From Pyrolobus sp964613695 (lineage in GTDB: Archaea > Thermoproteota > Thermoprotei_A > Sulfolobales > Pyrodictiaceae), in contig CAZTIR010000004.1 in assembly GCA_964613695.1 (NCBI GenBank), positions 1-52,722 on the forward strand: DNA of 52,722 nucleotides. Reading direction: 5' to 3'. The notes beneath the pieces are model-generated. The model ran no database searches. It had not been told where the DNA came from and saw nothing but the letters and a program-made list of their open reading frames with translations. Both the position numbers and the translations under genes were made by a program. Below are positions 23,114 to 31,314 of the stretch, piece after piece (positions within the stretch are counted from its first letter, which is position 1; every line of letters starts with the position of its first letter).

Positions 23114-23875
23114 CTAGAAGCTTAACCTAGGGGTGCATAAGCCAAGCTTCTCATAGGCTACTCGGAGCACATCCCAGGGAGTCGGTAACACGGGAACCCC
23201 GAGGCTCTCGAGGCTCCTCAGGTTCTCTAGGTCCACGGGCGAGGGTTGCACGGTCACACGCTCCCAGCACCGGATTGCAGAGTATGGACATGAGGAGACA
23301 CACCTAGCACAGCCCACGCAATGCTCTAGAGCTATGCGGGCCCTCCCCTCGGCGACGAGTATTGCGCCAGTGGGGCATACAGGGATGCATGCCAAGCATC
23401 CTACGCACGAGCCTCTATCAACGTAGCACGGGAGCTCGGTCACCGAGCCGCCGGGCCTCTCGCTAGGCACTACTAGGAGCGGTACACGGTTCTTCAAAGC
23501 CTGGCTCGCGACGCTGGACGCGAGAGAGTCTGCTATACCCGAGACTATCTTAGCTATAGTGTTGGAGGAGGCTGGCGATATCACGACCAGGTCGTACCTA
23601 CCCGCGGCAACCCGGTTAACAACCGGGACCCCACTAGCACTATCCTCGACGACAAGCTCACGATAGTAGCCTCCTGGCGCTGCTAGGCGGAATAACCCGA
23701 GGACCCCGAAAACGCGCGCGACCTCATAACCCGCCCGGGTGAAGGCGACGGTGACCCTATGGTGGCGGGATAGGAGCACGGCTGCGCCAGCAGACTCTCT
23801 GAGATAGCTACCCGCCCCCGTCACAACCCAGAGTATCCTAGCCCCTGACCTGCACTCTCCCGGTTGCCCCCGCAA
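23114..23875 (-). CDS. Flavoprotein-ferredoxin fusion, dihydromethanopterin reductase (acceptor)/AfpA-like
   Basis: 253 residues. The N-terminal two thirds is a flavoprotein domain of the FMN-binding HFCD type (ILWVVTGAGSYLRES, VVISPASSNTIAKIVSGIADSLASS). The C-terminal third holds two 4Fe-4S motifs: CVGCLACIPVCPTGAI and CVGCARCVSSCPYSAI. This combination occurs in archaeoflavoproteins and in acceptor-type dihydromethanopterin reductases. Being next to an MptE-like pyrophosphokinase supports a role in reduced-pterin cofactor biosynthesis. The start (TTG 23875) lies 38 nt inside the mptE-like gene. Confidence 0.8.
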   Translation of the reverse strand: MRGQPGECRSGARILWVVTGAGSYLRESAGAAVLLSRHHRVTVAFTRAGYEVARVFGVLGLFRLAAPGGYYRELVVEDSASGVPVVNRVAAGRYDLVVISPASSNTIAKIVSGIADSLASSVASQALKNRVPLLVVPSERPGGSVTELPCYVDRGSCVGCLACIPVCPTGAILVAEGRARIALEHCVGCARCVSSCPYSAIRCWERVTVQPSPVDLENLRSLESLGVPVLPTPWDVLRVAYEKLGLCTPRLSF

Positions 23876-24587
23876 GCCTTAGAAACACCTCTCCTATCAC
23901 GAGCTTCCTCTTCTTCAGGGGGTTGTGTAGCCTTTTCGAGAGAGGGTGTTGCCTCCTACCCGGACACCAGCCTACAACCCTAACACTAGCCGCCCCGCCC
24001 ACCAGCGACAACCACACCGCCCTATCCCCGTCGGTGAAGCCGGGCACCTGGAGAACCCTACTCGAGTATATACGGGCTTGCACGGTGCCAGCAACCCTAC
24101 CGAGGCTAGGTACTATATCCTCGACGAGCCACACGTTATCCCCGTGAGCGTGGACCACGACGATAGAGCCGAGCCTAGAGCACCTGAGTATATCCTCGAT
24201 GACGCCATCCAAATCGGATACGATGATGTCGGGGCATGTGCCAGCCAGCTCGAGGATTACAGACGTCGCGCCATCAGCGGCTACGAGTAGATCAGAGCCA
24301 CCCGGTACCGGCTCCTGCTCTACACACTCCCCCGCCGCGACCACAGTAACCCTCCTACCCCTGAAAACCTCTAGAAGCTCGTGGGGGTGGACGAGGCTTC
24401 CACGGGCTTCTAGACCCTCGAGTATAGCGTCTAGGCGTATGGCGGCTCTCCTATCAGCCAGGGGGTCAAGGGATAAGCTGGCTCTAACGGCATCAAGCCA
24501 CTCGTGGGCAAGATGCTCCTCGACATGCTGGAGGAAAGCGTCATCTACGAGACCGTGGCCAGCATCGAGACGGGCTTCGGGTGCCAC
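23838..24587 (-). CDS. mptE: 6-hydroxymethyl-7,8-dihydropterin pyrophosphokinase, MptE type (DUF115)
   Basis: 249 residues. The DUF115 core is clear: LLVAADGATSVILE, CPDIIVSDLDG, VVVHAHGDN, QVPGFTDGDRAVWLS. These enzymes put diphosphate on 6-hydroxymethyl-dihydropterin on the way to the archaeal C1 carrier. The only canonical start is GTG 24587, which makes the gene overlap the divergent DUF447 gene by 84 nt or less. A TATA-like GGATATACC on the minus strand near 24640-24648 and a GGGGTG just before the GTG support it. Homologues usually begin near the sequence EWLDAVRA, about 27 residues later, where no canonical start exists. Confidence 0.83.
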   Translation of the reverse strand: MAPEARLDAGHGLVDDAFLQHVEEHLAHEWLDAVRASLSLDPLADRRAAIRLDAILEGLEARGSLVHPHELLEVFRGRRVTVVAAGECVEQEPVPGGSDLLVAADGATSVILELAGTCPDIIVSDLDGVIEDILRCSRLGSIVVVHAHGDNVWLVEDIVPSLGRVAGTVQARIYSSRVLQVPGFTDGDRAVWLSLVGGAASVRVVGWCPGRRQHPLSKRLHNPLKKRKLVIGEVFLRLAGATGRVQVRG

Positions 24588-25109
24588 TACACCCCCCTCG
24601 GGGTCTGCACGAGGAACGGTTACACGCTAGAAGCCTGGATATACCCGGGCACGAGAGCATATAACGCCACGCTCAGGAGGTGCGCGGTGATAGTCTTTCC
24701 TAGAGACCTCCTCGACATCGCACGCCTTCTTCTGGGGGAGGGTAGAGTGCTAGACCTAGGCTACTGTTGCCCTATCGCAGCAGACCCCTACATCGTGGTA
24801 AACGCCACTATAGCTTCTCAGAGCGTGGAGCCAGACGGCCGCATACACCTCGTCCTCCAGCCGCTAAGCATAGACGTACTCAGCCCGCCGCGGCCGTTCA
24901 CCAGGCTAGACTCGTGCATAGTGGAGATTCTGGTAGCGTACACTAGGATAGCATACCACGAGAGCTGCGAAAAGAAGCTCAGGGAGCTAGAGACCATTGA
25001 GAGGTGCCTCGACCTGCTCCACAGGAGGGCGCGGGGAGAGCGCCTTAGGCTAGTCGGGGAGGTGGAGAGGAGGATAAGGGATGAGATAAGAGCATGCAAC
25101 GGTGGCTAG
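24504..25109 (+). CDS. DUF447 family flavin-binding-type protein
   Basis: 201 residues from GTG 24504 (ATG 24513 also possible). MLEESVIYETVASIE, HYTPLGVCTRNGYTLEAWIYPGTRAYNATLRRC and DPYIVVNATIASQSVE match the DUF447 split-barrel family, commonly found with archaeal pterin and folate-like cofactor genes. The reaction is unknown. GGGATAAGC at about 24468 is a plausible promoter with a very short leader. Its end overlaps the start of the PTPS-like gene by 16 nt. Confidence 0.72.
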   Translation: MGKMLLDMLEESVIYETVASIETGFGCHYTPLGVCTRNGYTLEAWIYPGTRAYNATLRRCAVIVFPRDLLDIARLLLGEGRVLDLGYCCPIAADPYIVVNATIASQSVEPDGRIHLVLQPLSIDVLSPPRPFTRLDSCIVEILVAYTRIAYHESCEKKLRELETIERCLDLLHRRARGERLRLVGEVERRIRDEIRACNGG

Positions 25110-25546
25110 GCCTGCGCGCGAAAGTCGCCGTGGTCGGGTTGTTCTTCGAGGCGATACACTACACACCAGAGAAGAGAGGCTCGCCCATACTACACGGCCA
25201 CACGTTCCGAGTTGACGTCGAGGTAGAGGGGGAGATAGGCGAGAACGGCATGGTACTCGATTTTAGAGTGCTGCGCGATACTGCAAGAGAGGTGCTAGAC
25301 TCGTGGCACATGAGCATAATACTACCCCGGGGGGCGTCATTCGCCGCCGAGGGCGAGTTCAGCTATAGGGTCAAGAGGATACCATACCCTCACGCAACAA
25401 CCGAGTATATGGCACTAAGCCTGGCGGAAGAGCTGAGGCAGAAACTATGCGAGAGAGTGGGACGCGAATACTGCAAGAAACTATCGCTTAGGCTGAGGCT
25501 GTGGGAGAGTATAGACAGGTATGCAGAGGTGGAGGTAAAACCCTAG
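25094..25546 (+). CDS. 6-pyruvoyl-tetrahydropterin synthase/QueD family protein
   Basis: 150 residues. The zinc-binding HGHTFRVDVEVEGE segment, FEAIHYTP upstream, and GMVLDFRVLRD with HATTEYMA later are family hallmarks, ending with WESIDRYAEVEV, where the Glu binds the pterin. Could act in archaeal 6-hydroxymethyl-dihydropterin synthesis (PTPS-III/VI type) or in preQ0 synthesis (QueD). The immediate neighbours MptE, DUF447 and the flavoprotein favour the pterin route. It ends four nt into the end of the P0 gene, convergently. Confidence 0.85.
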   Translation: MQRWLGLRAKVAVVGLFFEAIHYTPEKRGSPILHGHTFRVDVEVEGEIGENGMVLDFRVLRDTAREVLDSWHMSIILPRGASFAAEGEFSYRVKRIPYPHATTEYMALSLAEELRQKLCERVGREYCKKLSLRLRLWESIDRYAEVEVKP

Positions 25547-26586
25547 AACCCGAATAGGCTCTCGAGACCGCCTGCAAGCTCCTCCTCGCCGACACCCTCC
25601 TTCTTCTCCTCCTCTTCCTCTTTCTTCTCCTCCTCGCCCTTCTCCTCCTTCTCACCAGCAGCTGCTGGTGCAGCAACTTGAACCTCGATGCCAAGCTCCT
25701 TAGCCTTATCGCCGAGCGCCGCTACGACCGCAAACGCCTTGGCAACAGCCGCTCTTAGCACGAACTCCGCCGTCTCCGGTGTCACGTAGCCAGCCTCCGC
25801 GGCGACGGCCATCGCGCGGCGTACCGCCAAAGGCACCGCTATCTTCAGCACCTCGGGCTCGGGGTAGCCTATCTCGACGCCAACCCAGAGTGCCTCGAGG
25901 ACGGCCTTGCTCACCATGTCCCTATACTCGTCGATGTTTATGTAGAGCTGGTCAGCCGGGATTACGATGCCGTCCTCGTAAGCCATCTTGAGCTTAAGGT
26001 ATATCTCGACGGGCTCGATGCCCAGCTTTTGTAGGAGGGATGCGAGCTCCTCGCTTATCACGTCACCCGGCTTGGCGACTACAGTATCCTTTGCAATCCA
26101 GATGGTGCCCTCCTGCACCCTGATAGGTATCTTGAGTTTACTGAATACGCTCATTATGGGTCCCGGCTGTAGACCCGTGTTACCAGCGGGCACGACGATC
26201 TCTGACGGAGCCTTCATGCCTGGTTTTGCAGGTGCCCTGGCCTTCTCCTTCTCAAGGATCTGAGCCAGCTCGAAGGGGTTCATGTTAGCGAATATGAAGA
26301 TGTTCGTCCCGGTTAGATAGGGTTCGAATTTACTAACATCTAGGCCAGCCCTCTGCAAGGCAAGCTTGAACAACGTATTCTTGGCTACACGCAGTTTTAT
26401 CTTATCCTCCCCGTACTTCTCGCGAAGCTTCTTGCGTATACGGTGGAGCTGCGCCGCCGGGATACCCGTGAGATCCGCTATAGCTATAACCTTGTAGCTT
26501 TTGATGAGCCTTACCAGCTCCTCGACTTCCTTCTTCTTCCACTCCGGTATTGGCCTCGTACGCTTGAATACCACTCGGAGAGCCAC
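25543..26586 (-). CDS. rpl10: Large ribosomal subunit stalk protein P0 (uL10)
   Basis: 347 residues. The N-terminal rRNA-binding domain (KKKEVEELVRLIKSYKVIAIADLTGIPAAQLHRIRKKLRE) is followed by the archaeal insert, the helical spine that carries L12 dimers, and a charged hinge of Glu/Lys. The C-terminal tail ends EELAGGLESLFGF, which contacts translational GTPases. GTG 26586 has GGGGGTG six nt upstream. It is the last gene of the leftward operon: no L12 gene follows, although archaeal operons normally run L11-L1-P0-L12. Confidence 0.95.
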   Translation of the reverse strand: MALRVVFKRTRPIPEWKKKEVEELVRLIKSYKVIAIADLTGIPAAQLHRIRKKLREKYGEDKIKLRVAKNTLFKLALQRAGLDVSKFEPYLTGTNIFIFANMNPFELAQILEKEKARAPAKPGMKAPSEIVVPAGNTGLQPGPIMSVFSKLKIPIRVQEGTIWIAKDTVVAKPGDVISEELASLLQKLGIEPVEIYLKLKMAYEDGIVIPADQLYINIDEYRDMVSKAVLEALWVGVEIGYPEPEVLKIAVPLAVRRAMAVAAEAGYVTPETAEFVLRAAVAKAFAVVAALGDKAKELGIEVQVAAPAAAGEKEEKGEEEKKEEEEEKKEGVGEEELAGGLESLFGF

Positions 26587-26605
26587 TCTTCACACCCCCT
26601 TACTG

Positions 26606-27253
26606 CTACCTCAGCCTCACCTCGATAGGAGGCCCCATAGTAGTTTTAACTATAACACGTGCAATGTTGTGCAGGGGGTTCGGCAGCTTACCCTCAATCG
26701 TTTGAAGCACCTTCAACGCGTTGTCTGCGAGCTCCTCAGGGCTCATATCCTCCGTGCCAATCCTAGCCATTATCTGGGGCTGGTCGCGGGTTCTCACCAT
26801 GACCGCGCTCCTATATCTCTCAACGAACGTCTTTACATCAACGTTCGGCGGCATTGGAACCGGTATCTTGCCCCTAGGGCCTAGCGCCGGGCCCAGAACC
26901 CTACCAGCCAGGCCCATCAAGTCCGTCTTTACGAGAACCCAGTCACACCTCTCAGCAATCTTCTTCGCAGCTTTTCTATCGATCTGCTGCAACTCCTCTC
27001 TTGTTATCACACGATCAGCGATCTCCCTAGCCTTTACAGCAACATCGCCATCCGCGACAACGCACACCGCTACATGCTTTCTTGGAGGGTGTGGAAGGAA
27101 CACGATCTCCCTGATCCTACCCTCAGGCGCACGCGGGTTGATATCGCGGAGCACTACTATGAGTTCAACGCTCTGCTTGAAGTTGCGCGGCGGCGCCGAG
27201 GCTATAGCCTTCTTTATAGCCTCCACGAGGTTCTCGCGGGGCACGAACGACAC
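26606..27253 (-). CDS. rpl1: Ribosomal protein uL1
   Basis: 215 residues. Typical L1 segments: KQSVELIVVLRDINPRAPEG at the N-terminus and GLAGRVLGPALGPRGKIPVPMP in the middle, with NVIARVIVKTTMGPP-like sequence at the end (IARVIVKTTMGPPIEVRLR). Binds 23S rRNA at the L1 stalk and in several archaea also represses its own operon. GTG start at 27253. It lies 40 nt after L11 in the same operon. Confidence 0.95.
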   Translation of the reverse strand: MSFVPRENLVEAIKKAIASAPPRNFKQSVELIVVLRDINPRAPEGRIREIVFLPHPPRKHVAVCVVADGDVAVKAREIADRVITREELQQIDRKAAKKIAERCDWVLVKTDLMGLAGRVLGPALGPRGKIPVPMPPNVDVKTFVERYRSAVMVRTRDQPQIMARIGTEDMSPEELADNALKVLQTIEGKLPNPLHNIARVIVKTTMGPPIEVRLR

Positions 27254-27293
27254 TATGGCCCACCTCTCGCGTGTACCGCGACACTAAGAGGCG

Positions 27294-27803
27294 TTAGGCT
27301 TTGCGCCACTCCTCCTCATACTTCGCGAGTATAGCGTCGTATAAGCCCTCCTCCACCTCCCTAACAACCTGCTTCGGATCCTTGCCGTCAACCGTGAGGC
27401 CTATGCACCTGGCAGTGCCGAGTATGGTCTTGACGGCCGCCTTTAGAGTTTTAGCTGTCAACTGCGGCTTCTTCATTATCGCCACCTCCACCACCTTCTC
27501 GAAGGGTATGTCGCCTATCTTGTGGTGCATCGGGTCGCCGGAGGGCTCCTTAGCGCCAGCAGCCCTCAATAGGAGCGCTGTTGTAGTCGGTATCCCCACC
27601 TCTATCTCATACTCCTTCGTGTCCAGATCTACTATTACCTTCACGGGGACCGTCATACCCTCGAACTTCTTGGTAGCCTCGTTTATCTTCTGCACAACCT
27701 CGGCCACGTTCAAGCCCAGAGGCGCTATGGCGGGCGCGATAGGCGGGCCGGGCTTAACGCGACCACCCTCAACGGTAAACGTGAGCGTCTTCTTACGCCC
27801 CAC
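27294..27803 (-). CDS. rpl11: Ribosomal protein uL11
   Basis: 169 residues. FTVEGGRVKPGPPIAPAI and APLGLNVAEVVQKINEAT mark the N-terminal domain; the C-terminal rRNA-binding domain includes TAKTLKAAVKTILGTARCIGL. It forms the GTPase-associated centre with P0. Its start overlaps the end of the Spt5 gene by 11 nt, so translation is coupled. Confidence 0.95.
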   Translation of the reverse strand: MGRKKTLTFTVEGGRVKPGPPIAPAIAPLGLNVAEVVQKINEATKKFEGMTVPVKVIVDLDTKEYEIEVGIPTTTALLLRAAGAKEPSGDPMHHKIGDIPFEKVVEVAIMKKPQLTAKTLKAAVKTILGTARCIGLTVDGKDPKQVVREVEEGLYDAILAKYEEEWRKA

Positions 27804-28305
27804 GAGTCTCCTCCCTAACTGGGCGCACCATATCGGCCGAGACTATAATCCTTAGGTTCGCAGTTGTGGCATCGAATAGCAGGAGTTCGAGCTCATCCTT
27901 ACTTACCCTCTCAACCTTGCCACGGTAGCCCCTGAAAGGCCCACTAATAACCTCGACAACATCACCGACCTTGATGCGCGCACGAGTCTCACCCTTAAGC
28001 ACCTTAGCAATCTCCTCGACGGGTATGTAGCCCGGGACTACGTTACGCGCATACCTAATACCGCGTATAGCCTCGGCTACTATGAACGACGCGGGAGCCT
28101 CGACTATCACGATACCCTTCAGCCTGGGCGGGATTATTATAGAGCGTATGTCGTACCCCTTCTCGCGCGCCCTCATCTCCAGCAGAAGTGCCACATCGAG
28201 CTCCCTACCACCTACGGTCCTAACCGCGTAGAATCTGGCCTGCCTCCCCGGCGTAGCCTTCTCCTGCTGCGCTCCCTGCACCTCCTCGTGCTGGGTCTCG
28301 CTCAA
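27793..28305 (-). CDS. spt5: Transcription elongation factor Spt5 (archaeal NusG)
   Basis: 170 residues. NGN domain (FYAVRTVGGRELDVALLLEMRA, GIVIVEAPASFIVAEAIRG) followed by a KOW domain (IKVGDVVEVISGPFRGYRGKVERVSKDE). It binds the RNA polymerase clamp with Spt4 and links transcription to translation. The TTG at 28305 has GGTGAG seven nt upstream. A non-conserved Gln/Glu-rich N-terminal leader of about 20 residues precedes the NGN domain. It sits between secE and rpl11, the conserved archaeal order. Confidence 0.94.
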   Translation of the reverse strand: MSETQHEEVQGAQQEKATPGRQARFYAVRTVGGRELDVALLLEMRAREKGYDIRSIIIPPRLKGIVIVEAPASFIVAEAIRGIRYARNVVPGYIPVEEIAKVLKGETRARIKVGDVVEVISGPFRGYRGKVERVSKDELELLLFDATTANLRIIVSADMVRPVREETRGA

Positions 28306-28312
28306 TACACGC

Positions 28313-28489
28313 TCACCTCACGATAGTGTATCCCGCAACAAGCTGGATTACAAAGCCTATCGCTCCAACAGCGAACATGGATAGTAGGACGATGCGGAGG
28401 GTCGAGTAGAACTCGTCGCGCATGGGCTTACGCGTGCGCGCCAATATAAGCTTCCACGTCCTGATGGTCTCGGATATCTTTGATATCAT
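28313..28489 (-). CDS. secE: Preprotein translocase subunit SecE (Sec61 gamma)
   Basis: 58 residues, easily missed because of its size. An amphipathic helix (RTWKLILARTRKPMRDEFY) precedes one membrane helix (LLSMFAVGAIGFVIQLVAGY). The size and the position directly upstream of spt5 match archaeal SecE, the clamp subunit of the SecYE channel. ATG start at 28489; the stop is seven nt from the spt5 start. Confidence 0.9.
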   Translation of the reverse strand: MISKISETIRTWKLILARTRKPMRDEFYSTLRIVLLSMFAVGAIGFVIQLVAGYTIVR

Positions 28490-28522
28490 TCCTAGACTTC
28501 CCGGGCTTGGTAGAGATAGGTG

Positions 28523-29491
28523 CTAGGATAACAGTTTCTCTACCAGCCTACCGGGGTCCATGTACTCGAGATCCTCGTACCTCTGACCCGTTCCGATGAA
28601 GAGTATTGGCTTCTTTATCGCATCTACAACGCTGACCGCGGTACCACCCTTGGCGTCGGCATCAAACTTGGTGAGCACCACAAAGTCCACGCCCACAGCC
28701 TCGTCGAAGAACTTTGCCTGCTCTACGGCGTCGTTACCCGTCAGCGCGTCTACTACGAGTATCTTGTAGTCGGGCTTGGCGACTCTCACTATCTTCTTCA
28801 ACTCCTCCATGAGATCCACGTCAGTGTGCATCCGGCCGGCTGTATCCACGAGGACCACGCAGTAGCCCCTGCTCTTGGCGAGTTGTATCGCATCGTAAGC
28901 CACTGAGGCCGGGTCGGCGCCGTAACGGCCTCCTACGAAGATCGCCCCGATGCGCTCGGCGTGCATCTTCAGCTGCTCCTGGGCACCTGCTCTGAACGTG
29001 TCCGCTGCGGCTATGACGGGTGTTAACCCGGCCTTCTTGAACATGTATGCGAACTTCGCTATCGTTGTGGTCTTCCCGACGCCATTTACCCCGAGGAATA
29101 CGAGGATTAGGGGCTCACCTCTCCTGCACTTCTCTTGAGCCTCTCTAACCAAGTCTATCTGCCTCCACCCGGTCTTCAGTATCTCGAGGAGCGTCTCGCG
29201 GATAGCGTTCTCAACAATCTTCCCAACGTCGCTACCACGCGGGATCTGCGTGCCGACTAGCTTCTCCTTCAACCCGTTCACGATCTTTTCAGCCGTATCG
29301 AACGCTACGTCGCTCTCCACAAGCTCTATGAGCAGGTCCTGGAGGTGCTCCTCCACATCCTTCTCGCTGAGAGTCTTCATAACAATTTTCTCTGCGACCT
29401 TACCGAGGCTCTTAGCTACACTCTTCTGGACCCTGCTCGCAATCTTCTCCGTAAACGACTGGAATACTTTACGAAGCTTCTTGAAGACCAT
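28523..29491 (-). CDS. ftsY: Signal recognition particle receptor FtsY
   Basis: 322 residues. N domain (helical) followed by the SRP-type GTPase: G1 GVNGVGKTTT, the IBD segment AADTFRAGAQEQL, G3 DTAGRMHTD, G4 TKFDADAKGG, and the final GTGQRYEDLEYMD. It lacks the long acidic A domain of some bacterial FtsY. It docks ribosome-SRP complexes at SecYE; secE is the next gene in the operon. ATG 29491 is preceded by GGTGGG. Confidence 0.95.
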   Translation of the reverse strand: MVFKKLRKVFQSFTEKIASRVQKSVAKSLGKVAEKIVMKTLSEKDVEEHLQDLLIELVESDVAFDTAEKIVNGLKEKLVGTQIPRGSDVGKIVENAIRETLLEILKTGWRQIDLVREAQEKCRRGEPLILVFLGVNGVGKTTTIAKFAYMFKKAGLTPVIAAADTFRAGAQEQLKMHAERIGAIFVGGRYGADPASVAYDAIQLAKSRGYCVVLVDTAGRMHTDVDLMEELKKIVRVAKPDYKILVVDALTGNDAVEQAKFFDEAVGVDFVVLTKFDADAKGGTAVSVVDAIKKPILFIGTGQRYEDLEYMDPGRLVEKLLS

Positions 29492-29509
29492 AAACCCACC
29501 TATCTATCT

Positions 29510-29950
29510 TCACTGCCCCTGAGCAGCTCTTAACGCCTGCTCTAACACTCCACGAAGCTGCTGGTACGTCGCCACGGCGTTAGCCAGCTCCCTCCTATAC
29601 CTGTCAAGCACTTTTGCTATCTCAGCCTGCCTACCTCTAACAATCTCCAAGGCCTTCTGTATGGGCACCTCTATGAAGACGTCGAGCCCGGCATGGACCA
29701 GAACCTTGGCATTCTCGCCTCCAGCGATCCTCGCAAAGCCATAGACGACGCCGCCCCCGTCTATATCAACGAGTGCCTCCGCGTCACCATTCCTCAACTC
29801 TTCTAGAGCCTTCTCACCCGCGTATAGGACCTGGAGGCTTGTATTCAGCCTATCAATAGCTGCTTGTAGGGCGCGAATATACTCCTCTAGCACGGCAAGC
29901 TGCTGGAGCAACTGGTTGACATTAACAGCTTGTTGAGCAGATGAGCTCAA
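29510..29950 (-). CDS. pfdA: Prefoldin alpha subunit
   Basis: 146 residues. Two long coiled-coil helices (LQQLAVLEEYIRALQAAIDRLNTSL; ALEIVRGRQAEIAKVLDRYRREL) flank a beta-hairpin core (ARIAGGENAKVLVHAGLDVFIEVP), the alpha-prefoldin plan. Prefoldin captures nascent proteins for the thermosome. It starts at TTG 29950, overlapping the LX stop as TTGA. Confidence 0.92.
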   Translation of the reverse strand: MSSSAQQAVNVNQLLQQLAVLEEYIRALQAAIDRLNTSLQVLYAGEKALEELRNGDAEALVDIDGGGVVYGFARIAGGENAKVLVHAGLDVFIEVPIQKALEIVRGRQAEIAKVLDRYRRELANAVATYQQLRGVLEQALRAAQGQ

Positions 29951-30246
29951 TCTTCTTTCACCCAGCGCTTGAGCTGTGAGAGGAGGATAACATAGCGATC
30001 GGTTGCCTCCTCCAAGCTAATCTCTCGTACACTCTCTATCACGATGTGATGCCTTTTCACTCTATGCTTGCTTCCCAGCTCCGACAATACCTTCTCTATA
30101 GCATGCTCTGGGGTTAGAGCCCTAACCTCCTTCCTAAACTTCCACCACGTTGGGAACTTGTCATGTTTTATCAACATCCTGCCCTCGATCCTGAATATCT
30201 TAACCTCCTCGCTCAACCCGGGCCCCGGAGGCTGCCGTGTAGACAT
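29947..30246 (-). CDS. rplX: Ribosomal protein LX (eL20, L18Ae family)
   Basis: 99 residues. VKIFRIEGRMLIKHDKFPTWWKFRKEVRAL followed by HAIEKVLSELGSKHRVKRHHIVIESVREI matches archaeal LX. The first ten residues (rich in Pro and Gly) are not typical; a TTG at 30216 just before SEEVKIF would give the usual start. Directly upstream is eIF6, downstream prefoldin, a standard archaeal gene order. Confidence 0.9.
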   Translation of the reverse strand: MSTRQPPGPGLSEEVKIFRIEGRMLIKHDKFPTWWKFRKEVRALTPEHAIEKVLSELGSKHRVKRHHIVIESVREISLEEATDRYVILLSQLKRWVKED

Positions 30247-30271
30247 AGGCCTTAAAAGTAAGGCTCTAGTC

Positions 30272-30961
30272 TTAATGGGGCAGGAGCGCTTGCGATATCT
30301 GCGCTATCTCGGGGCCCGTTGTATCCTCCCCAACGAGGACGCCATGATCGTTCGCTATTATACCGGCTTTCACGAAATAGAGGCCAAAGTTGACAGTGCC
30401 TCTGAGAAACTCTACACCGAATAACTCCTCGAGGAAGCGTAGCTCCTCGTCACTAACCCCCGGGTGCACGATACCCCCGTAGCTGTTGACTACGAGCATG
30501 GAGCCCACTGATGGTATCTCTGCGAGCCTCCTCATCTCGATAACCCTGACGCCAAGAACCTCCTTTATCTTCTCGACAGCCTGCCTGTCTATCAAGGGTG
30601 ATACGAGAGCAGCGTTATTGGTTGCAGCTACTAGGTTTCCGAGCGCAGTGCTCCTAGTGTTCAACACCTCTATTCTCACACTGCCCTTCAGGTAGCTTTT
30701 CAGCTCGTCAATCTCCTCGGGTTTCACTATGCGTGGTAGGAGTATGCCATTATCGTTGCCGGCCACCATCACGCCGTTTATCACCATATCCGCTATCTTC
30801 ACCTCGATTATGTCGACGCCCAGGACCTCGCGTATCTTCCTCTTATCGCTCTCCGCCACCCCCGGCGGCACGAGAGCAAACTCGTTATTCGCGAATATAT
30901 ACACCCCTATATTAGAGTTGCCGAATACACTCAGCTTCTCGACAACACCCTCTTTAGCCAA
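30272..30961 (-). CDS. eif6: Translation initiation factor aIF6
   Basis: 229 residues with the pentein-type five-fold repeat seen in repeated NSNIGVYIFANNEFALVPPG, GNDNGILLPRIV, TNNAALVSPLID, VNSYGGIVHPGVS and ANDHGVLVGEDT. It binds the 50S subunit and prevents premature joining with 30S. TTG start at 30961. It lies between L31e and LX in the long leftward operon. Confidence 0.95.
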   Translation of the reverse strand: MAKEGVVEKLSVFGNSNIGVYIFANNEFALVPPGVAESDKRKIREVLGVDIIEVKIADMVINGVMVAGNDNGILLPRIVKPEEIDELKSYLKGSVRIEVLNTRSTALGNLVAATNNAALVSPLIDRQAVEKIKEVLGVRVIEMRRLAEIPSVGSMLVVNSYGGIVHPGVSDEELRFLEELFGVEFLRGTVNFGLYFVKAGIIANDHGVLVGEDTTGPEIAQISQALLPH

Positions 30962-31025
30962 GACCCTTCCGCACCTCTAGCCAAGCCTGCGTGGGAGAAC
31001 CGGGCATTCATGCACAAAAACGGGT

Positions 31026-31313
31026 TTAGTCTTGCTTCCGCGCCAGGTATACGCGGACCACACCAGCCTCCTCGTCCTTAACAGCGTATACCTTGACACG
31101 CCTAGGCGGCTTCTCTATGCCAAACTGCCATATGTACTCGTTAACCTCGTTACTAATCAACACCTTGTCGGGCTCGACGCCGAAATGCCTAGCTATAAAC
31201 TGTCTCACAAGCCTCACAGCCCGCGCCGCCCTATTACTCCTCCTGCCCCAGTAGACGCGCTTCAACGGTATAACATAGTACATCTCCTTCTTCTCCTTAG
31301 GCACCTCTACCAC
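31026..31313 (-). CDS. rpl31e: Ribosomal protein eL31
   Basis: 95 residues. YVIPLKRVYWGRRSNRAARAVRLVRQFIARHFG is the family core, then VLISNEVNEYIWQFGIEKPPRRVKVYA. GTG at 31313 directly follows the L39e stop. The 65-nt gap to eIF6 shows no separate signal that I can see. Confidence 0.95.
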   Translation of the reverse strand: MVEVPKEKKEMYYVIPLKRVYWGRRSNRAARAVRLVRQFIARHFGVEPDKVLISNEVNEYIWQFGIEKPPRRVKVYAVKDEEAGVVRVYLARKQD

Positions 31314-31314
31314 C

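Noticed and set aside
25600..25660. GAG/AAG-type simple repeat near the P0 C-terminus
   Set aside because: It encodes the normal charged hinge of the stalk protein, not a separate DNA repeat.
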